Assembly (NCBI GenBank): GCA_022616415.1
Contig: JAKEEU010000194.1
Coordinates: 1-64,000 of the forward strand
Reading direction: 5' to 3'
Length of the DNA: 64,000 bases
From: Candidatus Zhuqueibacterota bacterium
GTDB lineage: Bacteria > Zhuqueibacterota > Zhuqueibacteria > Zhuqueibacterales > Zhuqueibacteraceae
The position numbers were made by a program, and so were the translations under genes. Every line of letters starts with the position of its first letter. Position 1 is the stretch's first letter. Under the pieces are notes generated by a model. It did no database searches, had not been told where the DNA came from, and was given only the letters and a program-made list of their open reading frames with translations. Below, piece after piece: positions 27,345 to 37,185 of this stretch.

Positions 27345-28559
27345 TCATTCCAATTTTGCCGATCTTCGCTGGCGCGACCACAGCCACACCCCGAGCAACA
27401 CCACAGTTCCAATGATAATCAGCCAATTTCGTGACTTCGCAAAATTAGTGGCAGCTTGATCTTTTCTGACCAAAACCAGGCTGGTGGCCATCTTTTCCAA
27501 TTCTTCCATCGCCACTTCACCGAGCAAGCTGTAGGCAACGCCGGCTTCTTCGCCACGCACGAGGCTCAACGCTTCGCTATTCGGCCTCCTGTCCTTTTTG
27601 GATTTTAGATCGTGCGCGCCGGAAAATTCGAAAAGCGACAGTGTGGTCAAACCGTCGCTATATTGAAAATGGTAATAAGTCTTTCCCTTGCGATGAATGG
27701 CTTTGACCTGGCGAAAATGGAATCCCGCCGGCGGCTCGCGCGGCAGCAGAAGCGCATCCGTCGCGCCGGCAATAAAGGCGCCGAGATCGGTAAAATTATC
27801 CACCTCGACTTGATTTGGCTCCACGCGCTTGAGCGAGTCCGGCAATGCCACGACGGCGGAATCGACCGGCGCAAATTCAATCTCCCGAAAAAATGAAGTG
27901 GAAACCAAATTATCAAAACGGCCGAAGCGCTGGGTGCGCAGCAAAATGCCGGTGGCGCGGTCGGGCCAAATTTCGAGCCGGCCACGATGAGGGTTTTTCG
28001 GAATAAAACGAAAGTGCTCGGTTGAGCGGCCCAGCAACGTTTCTCCCGGCTCTACCCGAATGTGATAATTTTCGCGCAGCCAATCCAATTCCGCGGCGTG
28101 GCGCAACGCCTCAAAAAACATCGGCGACTCTCCGCGCTCGGTGCGGGCAAAACGCCCCACGTGCCGATTGCCCGCAAAACGCACGGATTCGCCGTCGATA
28201 AAAAGAACCGCGCCTTGCAGCTTTTCCGGCTCGAGGAATTCGATACGCGCCTGGTCGGGATGGCGATGCCAAATGTGGCGGATGAGGGTGAGCGTCGTGT
28301 CGGCGTGGCGAAACTCACGCACCCAAATTCCCGCAAAATCCTGCCGGCGCTGCGCTGCAATGATGCGGGAGAGATCATCGTTTTGCGGCGCGGAAAAAAT
28401 ATATCCGTTTAGATTCGGAATAGCAGTCATGGCGAGGAGCGCAGCGACGAAGCAATCTCTCCGTTTAAAAAGATTGCTTCGTCCCGCTATGAGCGGGACT
28501 CGCAATGACATTGAACTAAACATTGAAAAAAACAAACTAACGATCTGAACCACGGCCAT
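27345..28559 (-). CDS. RseB/MucB-like regulatory protein; start uncertain
   Basis: RQDFAGIWVREFRHADTTLTLIRHIWH...ARIEFLEP...GNRHVGRF; follows ECF sigma and anti-sigma genes; N-terminus overlaps repeat A. Confidence 0.55.
   Translation of the reverse strand: MAVVQIVSLFFSMFSSMSLRVPLIAGRSNLFKRRDCFVAALLAMTAIPNLNGYIFSAPQNDDLSRIIAAQRRQDFAGIWVREFRHADTTLTLIRHIWHRHPDQARIEFLEPEKLQGAVLFIDGESVRFAGNRHVGRFARTERGESPMFFEALRHAAELDWLRENYHIRVEPGETLLGRSTEHFRFIPKNPHRGRLEIWPDRATGILLRTQRFGRFDNLVSTSFFREIEFAPVDSAVVALPDSLKRVEPNQVEVDNFTDLGAFIAGATDALLLPREPPAGFHFRQVKAIHRKGKTYYHFQYSDGLTTLSLFEFSGAHDLKSKKDRRPNSEALSLVRGEEAGVAYSLLGEVAMEELEKMATSLVLVRKDQAATNFAKSRNWLIIIGTVVLLGVWLWSRQRRSAKLE
28430..28515. repeat. Dispersed palindromic (REP-like) repeat, family A
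   Basis: GCGAGGAGCGCAGCGACGAAGCAATCTC...GATTGCTTCGTCCCGC...GCGGGACTCGCAATGACA. Confidence 0.8.
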
Positions 28560-29019
28560 TCTCCGTGAGCAATAATGTCGACAGCGTTTCGGTGGTAAAC
28601 GCACCTTGATCCTGCGCAATCGCGTGCTCGCGCAAAAAAAGGCGCAGCTCTTCTTGCGAGCTTGCCGTCACGACGGGTTTCTGTTGAATGAGATTATACG
28701 AAAAGATCAGCAGCACCAGTGCCAGCAACGCCACAACCGGCGCCGGACGCAAGCGCCGCAGCCAAGCTGTTGCCGGCCAGCGCGAAGGCTGCGGTTTTCG
28801 CACGCGGCGCAGATGATGCACCCAGCGCTCTATCTCCACTGGCGGCAGCTCCGGCCGGTGAAGCTGCTTGAGCGTTGCCGCAGTCTCCAGCAATTCGGCA
28901 AGCTGCTTTTGGCAATGGCGGCACTCGTGAAGCTGTTCCTGGATTTTAGCCAACTCTGATGCGGAGGCATTGCCTTCAGCAAAACGCATCAACTCAAGCG
29001 GATCGTGTGAACAGGACAT
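28537..29019 (-). CDS. Anti-sigma factor with zinc-finger-like motif
   Basis: EQLHECRHCQKQ; single TM; adjacent to ECF sigma. Start trimmed to MSCSHDPLEL because upstream codons are repeat sequence. Confidence 0.75.
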   Translation of the reverse strand: MSCSHDPLELMRFAEGNASASELAKIQEQLHECRHCQKQLAELLETAATLKQLHRPELPPVEIERWVHHLRRVRKPQPSRWPATAWLRRLRPAPVVALLALVLLIFSYNLIQQKPVVTASSQEELRLFLREHAIAQDQGAFTTETLSTLLLTENGRGSDR

Positions 29020-29068
29020 GGCAAACTCGCATGTATTTAGGTTTTTATATGCGTGGAGCGAGGAAGCG

Positions 29069-29182
29069 TTGGATTGTTGGAGTAATGGAGTGTTGGATTG
29101 ATGGATTATTGGATTTCTGCTGAGTGCTACACACATCACTCCAATACTCCATCGATCCATTACTCCAACACTCCATAACTCC
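29069..29182. repeat. Inverted/tandem repeat region, family E
   Basis: TTGGATTGTTGGAGTAATGGAGTGTTGG...CCAATACTCCATCGATCCATTACTCCAACACTCCA. Confidence 0.65.
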
Positions 29183-29195
29183 ACGAAATTAATCT

Positions 29196-29795
29196 TCACG
29201 AGCTAAACTCACGCAGGAACGGCTGCATGGCGCGGCGCGCGTAATAAAGCCGCGACATCACCGTGCCTTCGGGAATTTCCAGCATCTCCGCGATCTCGCG
29301 CTGGCTGAAGCCTTCCAAATCATAAAGGATCAGCACCAGGCGTTGCGGCGATGGCAGCTTTTTTAAGCCGGCGTCGATGGCGCGATGCAGCTCCGCTTGC
29401 TCCTGCTCGCGGTGCGGATCGCTTTCGCCGGCAAAGCTGTCGAGACGATCAAGCCATCCGGTTTCCGGCAAAGGAAGCTCCGGCCGCAAAAAAATTTTCT
29501 TGAACCGGCGCAGCGCTCTGACTTGATTGAGACAGAGATTGGTCAAAATGCGAAAAAACCACGTCGCGAACCGGCCGCGAAAATCAAACTTGCCGATATT
29601 CGTGTAGGCGCGCAGAAAAGCCTCCTGCACGGCATCGGCGGCATCTTCGGGGTTGCGGCAAAACCGGCGCGCAATTCGCAACGACTTGGGAAGGTAAAGC
29701 CGCACCAGCATGTCAAAAGCCGAATCATCGCCATCTTGAATGCGCCGAATCAGCTCTTCATCAGCCGGCAATTCCGCCGCCGAGGCTTGCTTCAT
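29196..29795 (-). CDS. ECF RNA polymerase sigma factor
   Basis: Sigma2 (DAADAVQEAFLRAYTNIGKFDFRGRFATWFFRI) and sigma4 (LEGFSQREIAEMLEIPEGTVMSRLYYARRAM). Confidence 0.95.
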   Translation of the reverse strand: MKQASAAELPADEELIRRIQDGDDSAFDMLVRLYLPKSLRIARRFCRNPEDAADAVQEAFLRAYTNIGKFDFRGRFATWFFRILTNLCLNQVRALRRFKKIFLRPELPLPETGWLDRLDSFAGESDPHREQEQAELHRAIDAGLKKLPSPQRLVLILYDLEGFSQREIAEMLEIPEGTVMSRLYYARRAMQPFLREFSS

Positions 29796-29834
29796 AATTT
29801 TATATACACCGCAATCGGCAAAACCTTCAATCTT

Positions 29835-30635
29835 TTATTCTTTGGAAAACAGAAGCCCATACAAAGCGTCCCCGATTTTATATGAAAAGAAGCCGATGAC
29901 CATGCCACCGAGATAGTCCTTTACCGTGACTATGATCGGCAAATCCAGGTTCCCCAGTCTTTGCAAGAGGAGAATGGTGATCGTTGAAACCACAGAGCCG
30001 GCGAGAAAAAAAGTCATGGCTTGGGCCAGCAATTTTTCCGTCCGTGCCGGCTGTCCGGTTTTGGCAGCGTGCAGCTTACGGTAAGCCGGCACAAAAATGG
30101 CGAGGAATAACGCTCCCAAGACGCCGCCGCGCACGACCGCGCTCAATGGTGGCGCCAAAGTTATTGGCGCGGTCTGCTCCATCGAATGTATGTTGGTTTC
30201 CCCGCTCACATGATACTGCACCAAACCCTTGACCACGTATTCGCCAGGCGCCAGGAGCAGCGTTTCGGTCTCATAGAAATATTTCTGCCAGGGAATCTCG
30301 ACGCTGGGAACCGAGAGCCGGTAGGTTCTTTGTGATCCCGGCGGCAACGATTCCACCTTTTCAATGAGCTTCGCGCTCAGCGTGGGACGTATGGCTTTCA
30401 TGCGCTCCGGCAAAAAGACGGCGACACTATCGACGTCGAACGCTTTCGACTGCAAGTTGGTCAAGACGACGTCGATGTCGAGAGCCGCGGTGATCGACGT
30501 TTCGGCTTGGTAGATGAGAACGGATAAATAAGGCCGATTTTGCAGCGCCGATCTGGCTTCCGGTGGGATTTGTGCATGTAAAAACGAATGCTCCCCCAAC
30601 AAACACGATGAGAGAAGAAGTATTTTCCAAATCAT
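29835..30635 (-). CDS. Secreted/membrane protein of unknown function
   Basis: Signal peptide and C-terminal TM segments. Confidence 0.5.
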   Translation of the reverse strand: MIWKILLLSSCLLGEHSFLHAQIPPEARSALQNRPYLSVLIYQAETSITAALDIDVVLTNLQSKAFDVDSVAVFLPERMKAIRPTLSAKLIEKVESLPPGSQRTYRLSVPSVEIPWQKYFYETETLLLAPGEYVVKGLVQYHVSGETNIHSMEQTAPITLAPPLSAVVRGGVLGALFLAIFVPAYRKLHAAKTGQPARTEKLLAQAMTFFLAGSVVSTITILLLQRLGNLDLPIIVTVKDYLGGMVIGFFSYKIGDALYGLLFSKE

Positions 30636-30767
30636 ATTGCGGCGCGACCCATGGTTAATTTTTAACTGTCAAAAGCAACCGCCCGGACGCTTCGTAGTTT
30701 AAGTGAGTGCATTGTATCTAAACTTGCCGTTCTCGTAAAAAAACGTCCGGACGGTGAATAGTTACGT

Positions 30768-31550
30768 TCATTTTTCACACGTCAACGCCCAGGTCAGATT
30801 CCGGATTTCGCGTTCGATTTTCTTTTTGAGAGGGGTTGGCAGGCCGGGGGTTTGTTTCCACTCTTCGAGGAAATCGCGATACGATTCCCATTCTTCGCGG
30901 CAATTGTCCTGTTCCCCGCACAATCTTTGTCGCAAATCTTTATACGGTACGATCGGGGTTTCCTGCCAGGTTGGGCAGCGGAACAGCCAATATCGCCACA
31001 AGTTCACGGATTCGGTGCTAAAGTACAGCGGTGAAATATCCAAAAACTTTTCGAAGAGATCGCGAATGCTGTGCCCGCCGCGATTGCCTCTTCTGACGAC
31101 GGCATTGCCAAGATGGCGAACCGCCGCTTGAATTCGATAGAACGAAGTGCCTTTGATGGTCCGGCGCTGATCGTCGGATAAATTGCCGTACCACTGAATA
31201 TAATCCTTCCATTTCTGCACGGCGGCATCTGCGAAGTGCAGGATTTGCTCTTCATCTTCCATTTCGTTGCCGCGCTCGAGATAAAGCTGCGCGATGTCCC
31301 ATTTGAGAGCTTCTTGCTGAAAAATGCTCAATTGCGCCACCGCGTCAGGTTGGCGATCAGCCTGTTCCAGGAATTGCAGCGCCGCGGAACGATTGTTTTC
31401 CTGAACCGCCTTGTACGCCTGGCGAATGAGGTTGAGAACCGTGTCACGATTGCCAGGGCCTGCCGTTTGTGTCATGCCACTCGTGGCGTCAAAAGCAATA
31501 AACAGCATCCCCCAAAATGCCAGATACCGAAAATATGCACAACGAGTCAT
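30768..31550 (-). CDS. Secreted protein of unknown function
   Basis: Long ORF with hydrophobic N-terminus. Confidence 0.5.
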   Translation of the reverse strand: MTRCAYFRYLAFWGMLFIAFDATSGMTQTAGPGNRDTVLNLIRQAYKAVQENNRSAALQFLEQADRQPDAVAQLSIFQQEALKWDIAQLYLERGNEMEDEEQILHFADAAVQKWKDYIQWYGNLSDDQRRTIKGTSFYRIQAAVRHLGNAVVRRGNRGGHSIRDLFEKFLDISPLYFSTESVNLWRYWLFRCPTWQETPIVPYKDLRQRLCGEQDNCREEWESYRDFLEEWKQTPGLPTPLKKKIEREIRNLTWALTCEK

Positions 31551-31901
31551 TTTGAATACCCAAATAAAATCCAGAGGACAAGAATATGGAATCGTTCAAC
31601 CGAAATCAATTGTATCGTGATACATGAACAAAAAGGCGTTCGGGGCAAGAGAATACTGGTGAATATACACAGCATTTTCTGAAAAGTCAAGCGCGAGCAT
31701 GGAAATAGGATAAAAAGCAAACTGCGTAGACAGGACGTTCAAATCAAAAAGTTTTTTTGGCAATTGGGGGCAAATTTTGCTTGCTTGTTAAGTCGAGAGG
31801 TGTTAACTTCTCGCGAGGCGATTTGAGCGGGGCGATTGAAATGAACTACCACGCAGCAGGCTGTGCGGTATCTTAAAGCGTTTTTCAAATGCGCGTGCAG
31901 G

Positions 31902-31988
31902 TTTGTAGTCTTGCCCCCTTGTGGGGCACTGTTGCAGCCGCAAACTCATTGGCTTTGACAGCCGCCCACAAGGGGCGGGGACTACAAA
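31902..31988. repeat. Inverted repeat, family D
   Basis: TTTGTAGTCTTGCCCCCTTGTGGGGC / GCCCACAAGGGGCGGGGACTACAAA. Confidence 0.65.
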
Positions 31989-32094
31989 ACCCGTTCATCC
32001 AAATGAAAAACGTTATTAATGATGACTTTCATATTATTCCGAAGCAAGCTTCGGGAATTTGACCCGAAGAGATTAAATAATTAGTTCCGTACCC

Positions 32095-32796
32095 ATGCGC
32101 GAACCCGTTTTGAGCCAAGCCATCGAAGATTATTTGAAGGCCATTCATTTTTTGCACCTCACCGAAAAACGCGTTTCCACTTCGGCGATTGCCGAGCGGC
32201 TCGGTGTGGCGCAGGCTTCGGTGACCGGCATGATCAAAAAAATGGCGGAAATGAAGCTCGTCGAGCATTCGCCCTATCAAGGCGTCGAGCTTACGCCCGC
32301 CGGGGAAAAGATCGCGCTCGAAATCATCCGCCATCATCGCCTGCTCGAGCTTTATCTCGCCGAGGCCATGGGCTACAGTTGGGACAAGGTTCACGACGAG
32401 GCCGAGAAACTCGAGCATGTCATCTCCGAAGAATTTGAGGACAAAATCGATGAGTTTCTCGGCCGGCCGACGGCCGACCCGCACGGCGCGCCGATACCGA
32501 CCAAGGACGGCCAAATGCCGGCGTTTCAGGGTTTCGCCCTTTCGCAAGCCGAGGCCGGCGATCGCGTCGTGGTGCGCATGGTCTCGGACCGAGACGCCGA
32601 AAAATTACGCTATCTCGGCAAGATCGGCCTCTATCCCAATATTGAAATCGAGGTGATTGAAAAAGCGCCGTTCAACGGCCCGGTACACATTCGCATCAAC
32701 GAGGTTTCCCACTATCTTGGCCGGGAGTTGGCTGAGGTGATCTTGGTGGATAGAATCGAGAAAAGTGCGGAGGGCAAAGCGCAAAATAATTCATAA
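32095..32796 (+). CDS. DtxR/MntR-family metal-dependent transcriptional regulator
   Basis: SQAIEDYLKAIHFL...STSAIAERLGVAQASVTGMIKKMAEMKLVEH; C-terminal FeoA-like domain. Confidence 0.9.
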   Translation: MREPVLSQAIEDYLKAIHFLHLTEKRVSTSAIAERLGVAQASVTGMIKKMAEMKLVEHSPYQGVELTPAGEKIALEIIRHHRLLELYLAEAMGYSWDKVHDEAEKLEHVISEEFEDKIDEFLGRPTADPHGAPIPTKDGQMPAFQGFALSQAEAGDRVVVRMVSDRDAEKLRYLGKIGLYPNIEIEVIEKAPFNGPVHIRINEVSHYLGRELAEVILVDRIEKSAEGKAQNNS

Positions 32797-32798
32797 AA

Positions 32799-33446
32799 TC
32801 AAATCTCCCACACTCTCGGGAGAAAATGTCCAATCACTTCTGAAAAGTATCGGTCGTCTTGGAGTAAAATCGGTTGATACAATTTATCCTGCCGCCGATA
32901 AGCCCGCAAAATAATATTTGAGTCCAACGAAGATTCGCAGATAAAATACTCTTTAACACCAATGGTCTCGTAAAAAAATGGCTTAAAATAAAGGTCATTT
33001 TGCCGTGATTGAAAAGAGATAACTTCAAAAACAACCAGAGGAATTCCAAACTCGTTGCTTCTTTCAGCTTTCTCCACGATAAAAACGTCCGGAGCATAAC
33101 CTGGAGGCACGGTGCCGACGCCCGTATATTCATCGAGCTTACTTTGAATAAAGCGTTTCGGCGCTCCAAAACGTTCAAGACCGGCCACAAAATTTTCTAT
33201 ATTAATGACGTTCTTAAAATCGCCAAAGGCATTGACGAGCCAATCGTCGAGATACCGAAAAGTATCGTGTTTAACCACAAATTCAGTATTTTCTAAAAGC
33301 AGTCGCAATCTATGATAGAGTTCTCCAACAAAGTCATTGTGAGGGTCCCGGGCTGGTGACATATTAAACTCCTCGTAAATGTTGGAAAGAGGCAAAGGCC
33401 TTTCCAGAATTTCAATCATGGTCACACCTTTTAATGTTTGAATCAC
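32799..33446 (-). CDS. Uma2 (DUF820) family restriction-endonuclease-fold protein
   Basis: PPGYAPDVFIVEK, PLVVFEVIS, KPFFYETIGVKEYFI. Confidence 0.75.
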   Translation of the reverse strand: MIQTLKGVTMIEILERPLPLSNIYEEFNMSPARDPHNDFVGELYHRLRLLLENTEFVVKHDTFRYLDDWLVNAFGDFKNVINIENFVAGLERFGAPKRFIQSKLDEYTGVGTVPPGYAPDVFIVEKAERSNEFGIPLVVFEVISFQSRQNDLYFKPFFYETIGVKEYFICESSLDSNIILRAYRRQDKLYQPILLQDDRYFSEVIGHFLPRVWEI

Positions 33447-33489
33447 GCTTTTAGCAATTTCTACATAAAGCTAAGAAGGAAATGATAAA

Positions 33490-34755
33490 ATGTCAATCAT
33501 TTTTTTGCAAATTGTAATCTGCCTTACATTCTTTTTTTCTTCGGTCTGTCTATTTTCCCAAGGAACTTGGCAAACCAAAGCGCCGTTGCCGACGCCGCGC
33601 AGCGAGGTCGCGGCTGCCGAATTGGATGGAAAAATTTACGTCTTCGGCGGCATCGTGGAAACTGGCGCCGCCACCAACGTCGTTGAGGTTTATGACATTG
33701 CCCAAGACCGCTGGACTGCTGCAGCGCCATTGCCGGTAGCGCTTCATCATATTGGCGCAGCAACGGTCAACGGCAAAATTTATGCAGTGGGCGGTTTGGG
33801 CGGCGGTTTCGTCCCGGTGAATACACTCTTTGAATATGACCCGTTGACGAATCAATGGTCACGCAAAGCTGATTTGCCGGCCGCCCGCGGCGCCATGGCA
33901 ATTGCCGTCGCGGATGGAAAAATTTATGCGCTGGGCGGCCAGAAGCCGGGCACGGTTGCGACCACCGACAACACGCAATACGATCCGCAGACTAATTCCT
34001 GGCAGCAGTGGGTGCAGATGCCGACGCCGCGAGAGCACGCTGCAGCAGCAACTATCGACGGCAAAATTTATGTTGCCGGCGGGCGCCAAGGCTTTCTGGC
34101 GACGAATCTCCGCACATTGGAAGTTTACGATCCGGCCGCATTCAGATGGAGATCATTGCCGGATATGCCCACGGCTCGCAGCGGCATTGCGGCGACTGCA
34201 TTGAATGGGCGCTTGTATATTTTCGGCGGCGAGTCGAGTCCTCGCACCTTCAATGAGAACGAGGAGTTTGATCCGGTGATGGAAACTTGGCGCGCGATGG
34301 CGCCAATGCCGACGGCTCGCCATGGTTTAGGGGCGATTGGTTTTGGCGGCAAAATTTACGTAATTGGCGGTGGGCCGCAACCGGATCTGTCCGTTTCCAA
34401 TGCACATGAAGTCTTCACTCCACCGACGACGCGGGTGAAAGAGCCGGCCGCAACGATCCAGCACTTTCGCCTGTTCCAAAATTATCCGAATCCGTGGAGC
34501 AGAAGCTCGCTATTTCCGCAAACCGTTATTCGCTATCATTTGTCGGAGGCGGCTAAAGTGAGCGTGTCGATATACAATACACTCGGTCAACGGGTTCGTC
34601 TGTTGTTGGCAGCGCACACACAATTGGCCGGCGAGCATTCGATAAATTGGGACGGTCACAACGACGCGGAAAAAGCCGTGCGCAGCGGGATTTATTTTTA
34701 TCAACTGCAAGCTGGAAGACAAACGGCGTGGGGAAAGCTGGCGGTGATGGAATAA
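33490..34755 (+). CDS. Secreted kelch-repeat protein with FlgD/T9SS-like C-terminal domain
   Basis: Multiple kelch repeats (GKIYVFGG/GKIYAVGG); C-terminal FRLFQNYPNPW...IYNTLGQ...SGIYFYQLQAG. Confidence 0.9.
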   Translation: MSIIFLQIVICLTFFFSSVCLFSQGTWQTKAPLPTPRSEVAAAELDGKIYVFGGIVETGAATNVVEVYDIAQDRWTAAAPLPVALHHIGAATVNGKIYAVGGLGGGFVPVNTLFEYDPLTNQWSRKADLPAARGAMAIAVADGKIYALGGQKPGTVATTDNTQYDPQTNSWQQWVQMPTPREHAAAATIDGKIYVAGGRQGFLATNLRTLEVYDPAAFRWRSLPDMPTARSGIAATALNGRLYIFGGESSPRTFNENEEFDPVMETWRAMAPMPTARHGLGAIGFGGKIYVIGGGPQPDLSVSNAHEVFTPPTTRVKEPAATIQHFRLFQNYPNPWSRSSLFPQTVIRYHLSEAAKVSVSIYNTLGQRVRLLLAAHTQLAGEHSINWDGHNDAEKAVRSGIYFYQLQAGRQTAWGKLAVME

Positions 34756-34760
34756 AGAAC

Positions 34761-34872
34761 GTTTGTAGTTGCGCCTTTAGGCGTTCTTAATGTGAAATCA
34801 AGATATCTTTGCAAAAGTCACTGGGGCTTGAAAATATGTACATCCTGCGCCTGAAGGCGACCACTACGAACT
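34761..34872. repeat. Inverted repeat, family D
   Basis: GTTTGTAGTTGCGCCTTTAGGCG ... CGCCTGAAGGCGACCACTACGAAC. Confidence 0.6.
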
Positions 34873-34879
34873 CATGACC

Positions 34880-36040
34880 TCACGGCAAATTCTCCTGCAA
34901 CACCCTCATCACATTCCCTCCCATAATCAGCCCGATTTCCTTTTCAGAAAATCCCTCTGCCATTAACGCCTCGGTGAGCTGAACCAAACCCGCCGTGTCA
35001 AAGGGTGTTGAAACCGCGCCGTCGAAGTCCGAGCCGAGGCCGACGTGTTCGACGCCGGCGAGATCGGCGGTATAACGAATAGCCTTGACGATGGCTTGTA
35101 CGTCGGTGGCGCAAACCGCGGCGTCAAAATAAGCGATACCGATCACGCCGCCGGTTTGGGCAATGCGTTTGATATGGTCATCGCTGAGATTGCGCGCACC
35201 GTCACAGGTGCCTTTAACACCGGTGTGCGAAACCAGCACTGGCTTTGTGGCAATCGTGAGCACATCATCAATCGTTTGGGGCGAGGCGTGCGCCACATCC
35301 ACGAGCATGCGTTTGGCTTCCATGCGCCGGATCATTTCTTTCCCTTTTTCAGTGAGTCCTCCCTTCTCAGCGCCGTGCGCCGAGCCGGCGATGTCGTTGT
35401 CAAAAAAATGCGTCGGCGCCATCATGCGAAAGCCGGCGTCGAACAGCACGTCGATATTCGCCAAATCACCTTCCAAAACCTGCGCGCCTTCGATGCCGAG
35501 AAATCCGGCGGTGAGATTATGATCGGTTTGCCGGCGTGCCAGATAGCTCTGCAAATCCGCCGCGGTTTTGATCAGCACCAGCTTGCCTTGTGAGCGCGCA
35601 GCAAACTCGTGCAGCTTTTTCGCCTGATAGAGCGCGCGTTCTTTCAGACTACCCCAAGTTCTCGGCGGCCAGCGTTGGGCAATGGCGAGAACCGTAATCA
35701 TGTCCGAGTTGCTATCGTTGCGCTCCATATTCAGGCCGAACGGCACTTTGGAAACAATCGTGAACGCTTCCAACGCCACGTTGCCGGCGAGCAGACGCGG
35801 CACGTCGACGTGGCCAACTTTGCTGCGCTCGAGCAGGTTGCGATTCCACAGCAAAGCATCGCAGTGTAAGTCGACAATCTCCAAACGTTGGTGCAACGCC
35901 AGCGCGCTTTCGGAAGGCGTGTACGGCGCTTGCGCTAAAACGGCGTTGGCGCGTTTGGTCACTTGCGCGGGCAGAACAAACATGAAAACGCCGAGCAGGA
36001 GCAACAAGGCCAAAGCGGAGTAGACAAAGAATTTTTTCAT
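34880..36040 (-). CDS. Membrane dipeptidase (peptidase M19)
   Basis: LEIVDLHCDALLW, GIEGAQVLEGD, HASPQTIDDV, HTGVKG, HVGLGSDFDG. Confidence 0.9.
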   Translation of the reverse strand: MKKFFVYSALALLLLLGVFMFVLPAQVTKRANAVLAQAPYTPSESALALHQRLEIVDLHCDALLWNRNLLERSKVGHVDVPRLLAGNVALEAFTIVSKVPFGLNMERNDSNSDMITVLAIAQRWPPRTWGSLKERALYQAKKLHEFAARSQGKLVLIKTAADLQSYLARRQTDHNLTAGFLGIEGAQVLEGDLANIDVLFDAGFRMMAPTHFFDNDIAGSAHGAEKGGLTEKGKEMIRRMEAKRMLVDVAHASPQTIDDVLTIATKPVLVSHTGVKGTCDGARNLSDDHIKRIAQTGGVIGIAYFDAAVCATDVQAIVKAIRYTADLAGVEHVGLGSDFDGAVSTPFDTAGLVQLTEALMAEGFSEKEIGLIMGGNVMRVLQENLP

Positions 36041-36043
36041 TAT

Positions 36044-36514
36044 TCAAAATGGGATGGTATAAAACAGCGCGTCGTTGTAGCGGCTCCAATAACGGCCCCG
36101 CTCTTCGCCGGATAATCGCTCTAAATGTTTCCACCGCCAATGCCATTCCCCGGCAATGATGCCCGTCCAAAATCCCGCCGCGGCAACAGAGTAATATGGA
36201 AAAAAGGAGCCCGGCGGGAAGCCGAGTATGGCGGCGATGATAGGAGGAACGGAGACCAGCAAGAGAAAGCCAAAGCTGCCGGCCAGCCGCCATTTCAAAT
36301 AGGTGGGTTGATCTTTCTGCATGGCGCGCCGGCGCTCGCGCCGATACGTGAGGTCGTAACTGCCGAGCACAAGGACGAGAAAGACGCCGTCGGCCAGGTT
36401 GTAATCAAACTCGAAGCGTATGGGAATGAGAACGGCCAAGATGGCCGTCACCACGCTCAAGCGGCGCAGGCGACGCGTGAAAAAACGCAGATCGAATGGT
36501 TTTGCCGGTGGCAT
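36044..36514 (-). CDS. Membrane protein of unknown function
   Basis: Four hydrophobic segments; 4-nt gap to the M19 gene. Confidence 0.5.
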   Translation of the reverse strand: MPPAKPFDLRFFTRRLRRLSVVTAILAVLIPIRFEFDYNLADGVFLVLVLGSYDLTYRRERRRAMQKDQPTYLKWRLAGSFGFLLLVSVPPIIAAILGFPPGSFFPYYSVAAAGFWTGIIAGEWHWRWKHLERLSGEERGRYWSRYNDALFYTIPF

Positions 36515-36524
36515 GGCTAAAACA

Positions 36525-36556
36525 AAAAACCCCAACTCGCAATCGAATTGGGGTCG
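36525..36556 (-). terminator. Rho-independent terminator of the cold-shock gene
   Basis: Minus strand ACCCCAATTCGATTGCGAGTTGGGGTTTTTTG. Confidence 0.75.
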
Positions 36557-36574
36557 GTGTCGTAAAGATCCGTG

Positions 36575-36775
36575 TTAGGCTTTGGACACGTTCTTGGCTT
36601 GCAAGCCTTTGGGGCCGCGCTCGACTTCAAACTGCACGCGGTCGCCCTCTTCGAGAGACTTGTAACCTTCGCCAACGATGGCTTTAAAGTGAACAAAAAC
36701 ATCGTCGCCGCTTTCGCGCGCGATGAAGCCATAGCCCTTGGCATTGTTGAACCACTTCACGGTTCCGGTTTCCAT
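36575..36775 (-). CDS. csp: Cold-shock protein (CSD)
   Basis: [30 protein letters not shown]. Confidence 0.95.
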   Translation of the reverse strand: METGTVKWFNNAKGYGFIARESGDDVFVHFKAIVGEGYKSLEEGDRVQFEVERGPKGLQAKNVSKA

Positions 36776-37185
36776 AGAGAAACACCTTTCTTAAAGAATG
36801 AATGGACCGTACAACCGGCTTTTAGCCCAGCGGGCATAGCCCACTAAACAAAAAAATCGCAACGTATGGCATTTAATGCTGCAGCCACCATTCGTCACGA
36901 TTCTGAATGAAACTGCCGGCCCGGTCTCCAAGAAAGGCGTACCTCTGCACACGGTGCCTGAAAGGATGAACGGGTTTTCTTGCGAAAGCAGTCTTGCATA
37001 TACAGGGCGTAAAAACGGTGTACTGTTATTTACGCCCATATATTACTAATTTTTTTTTAAAAAAGCAAGCTTTATTTTATGGGAAGATATTTCCTGCTAA
37101 AACCCTTGCAATAATAACGTAGGCGCTAAACTGAACTGAACTGTTTCCATGATTTATTCTCCGGTTTCACCAAAGCCAAACTTTC

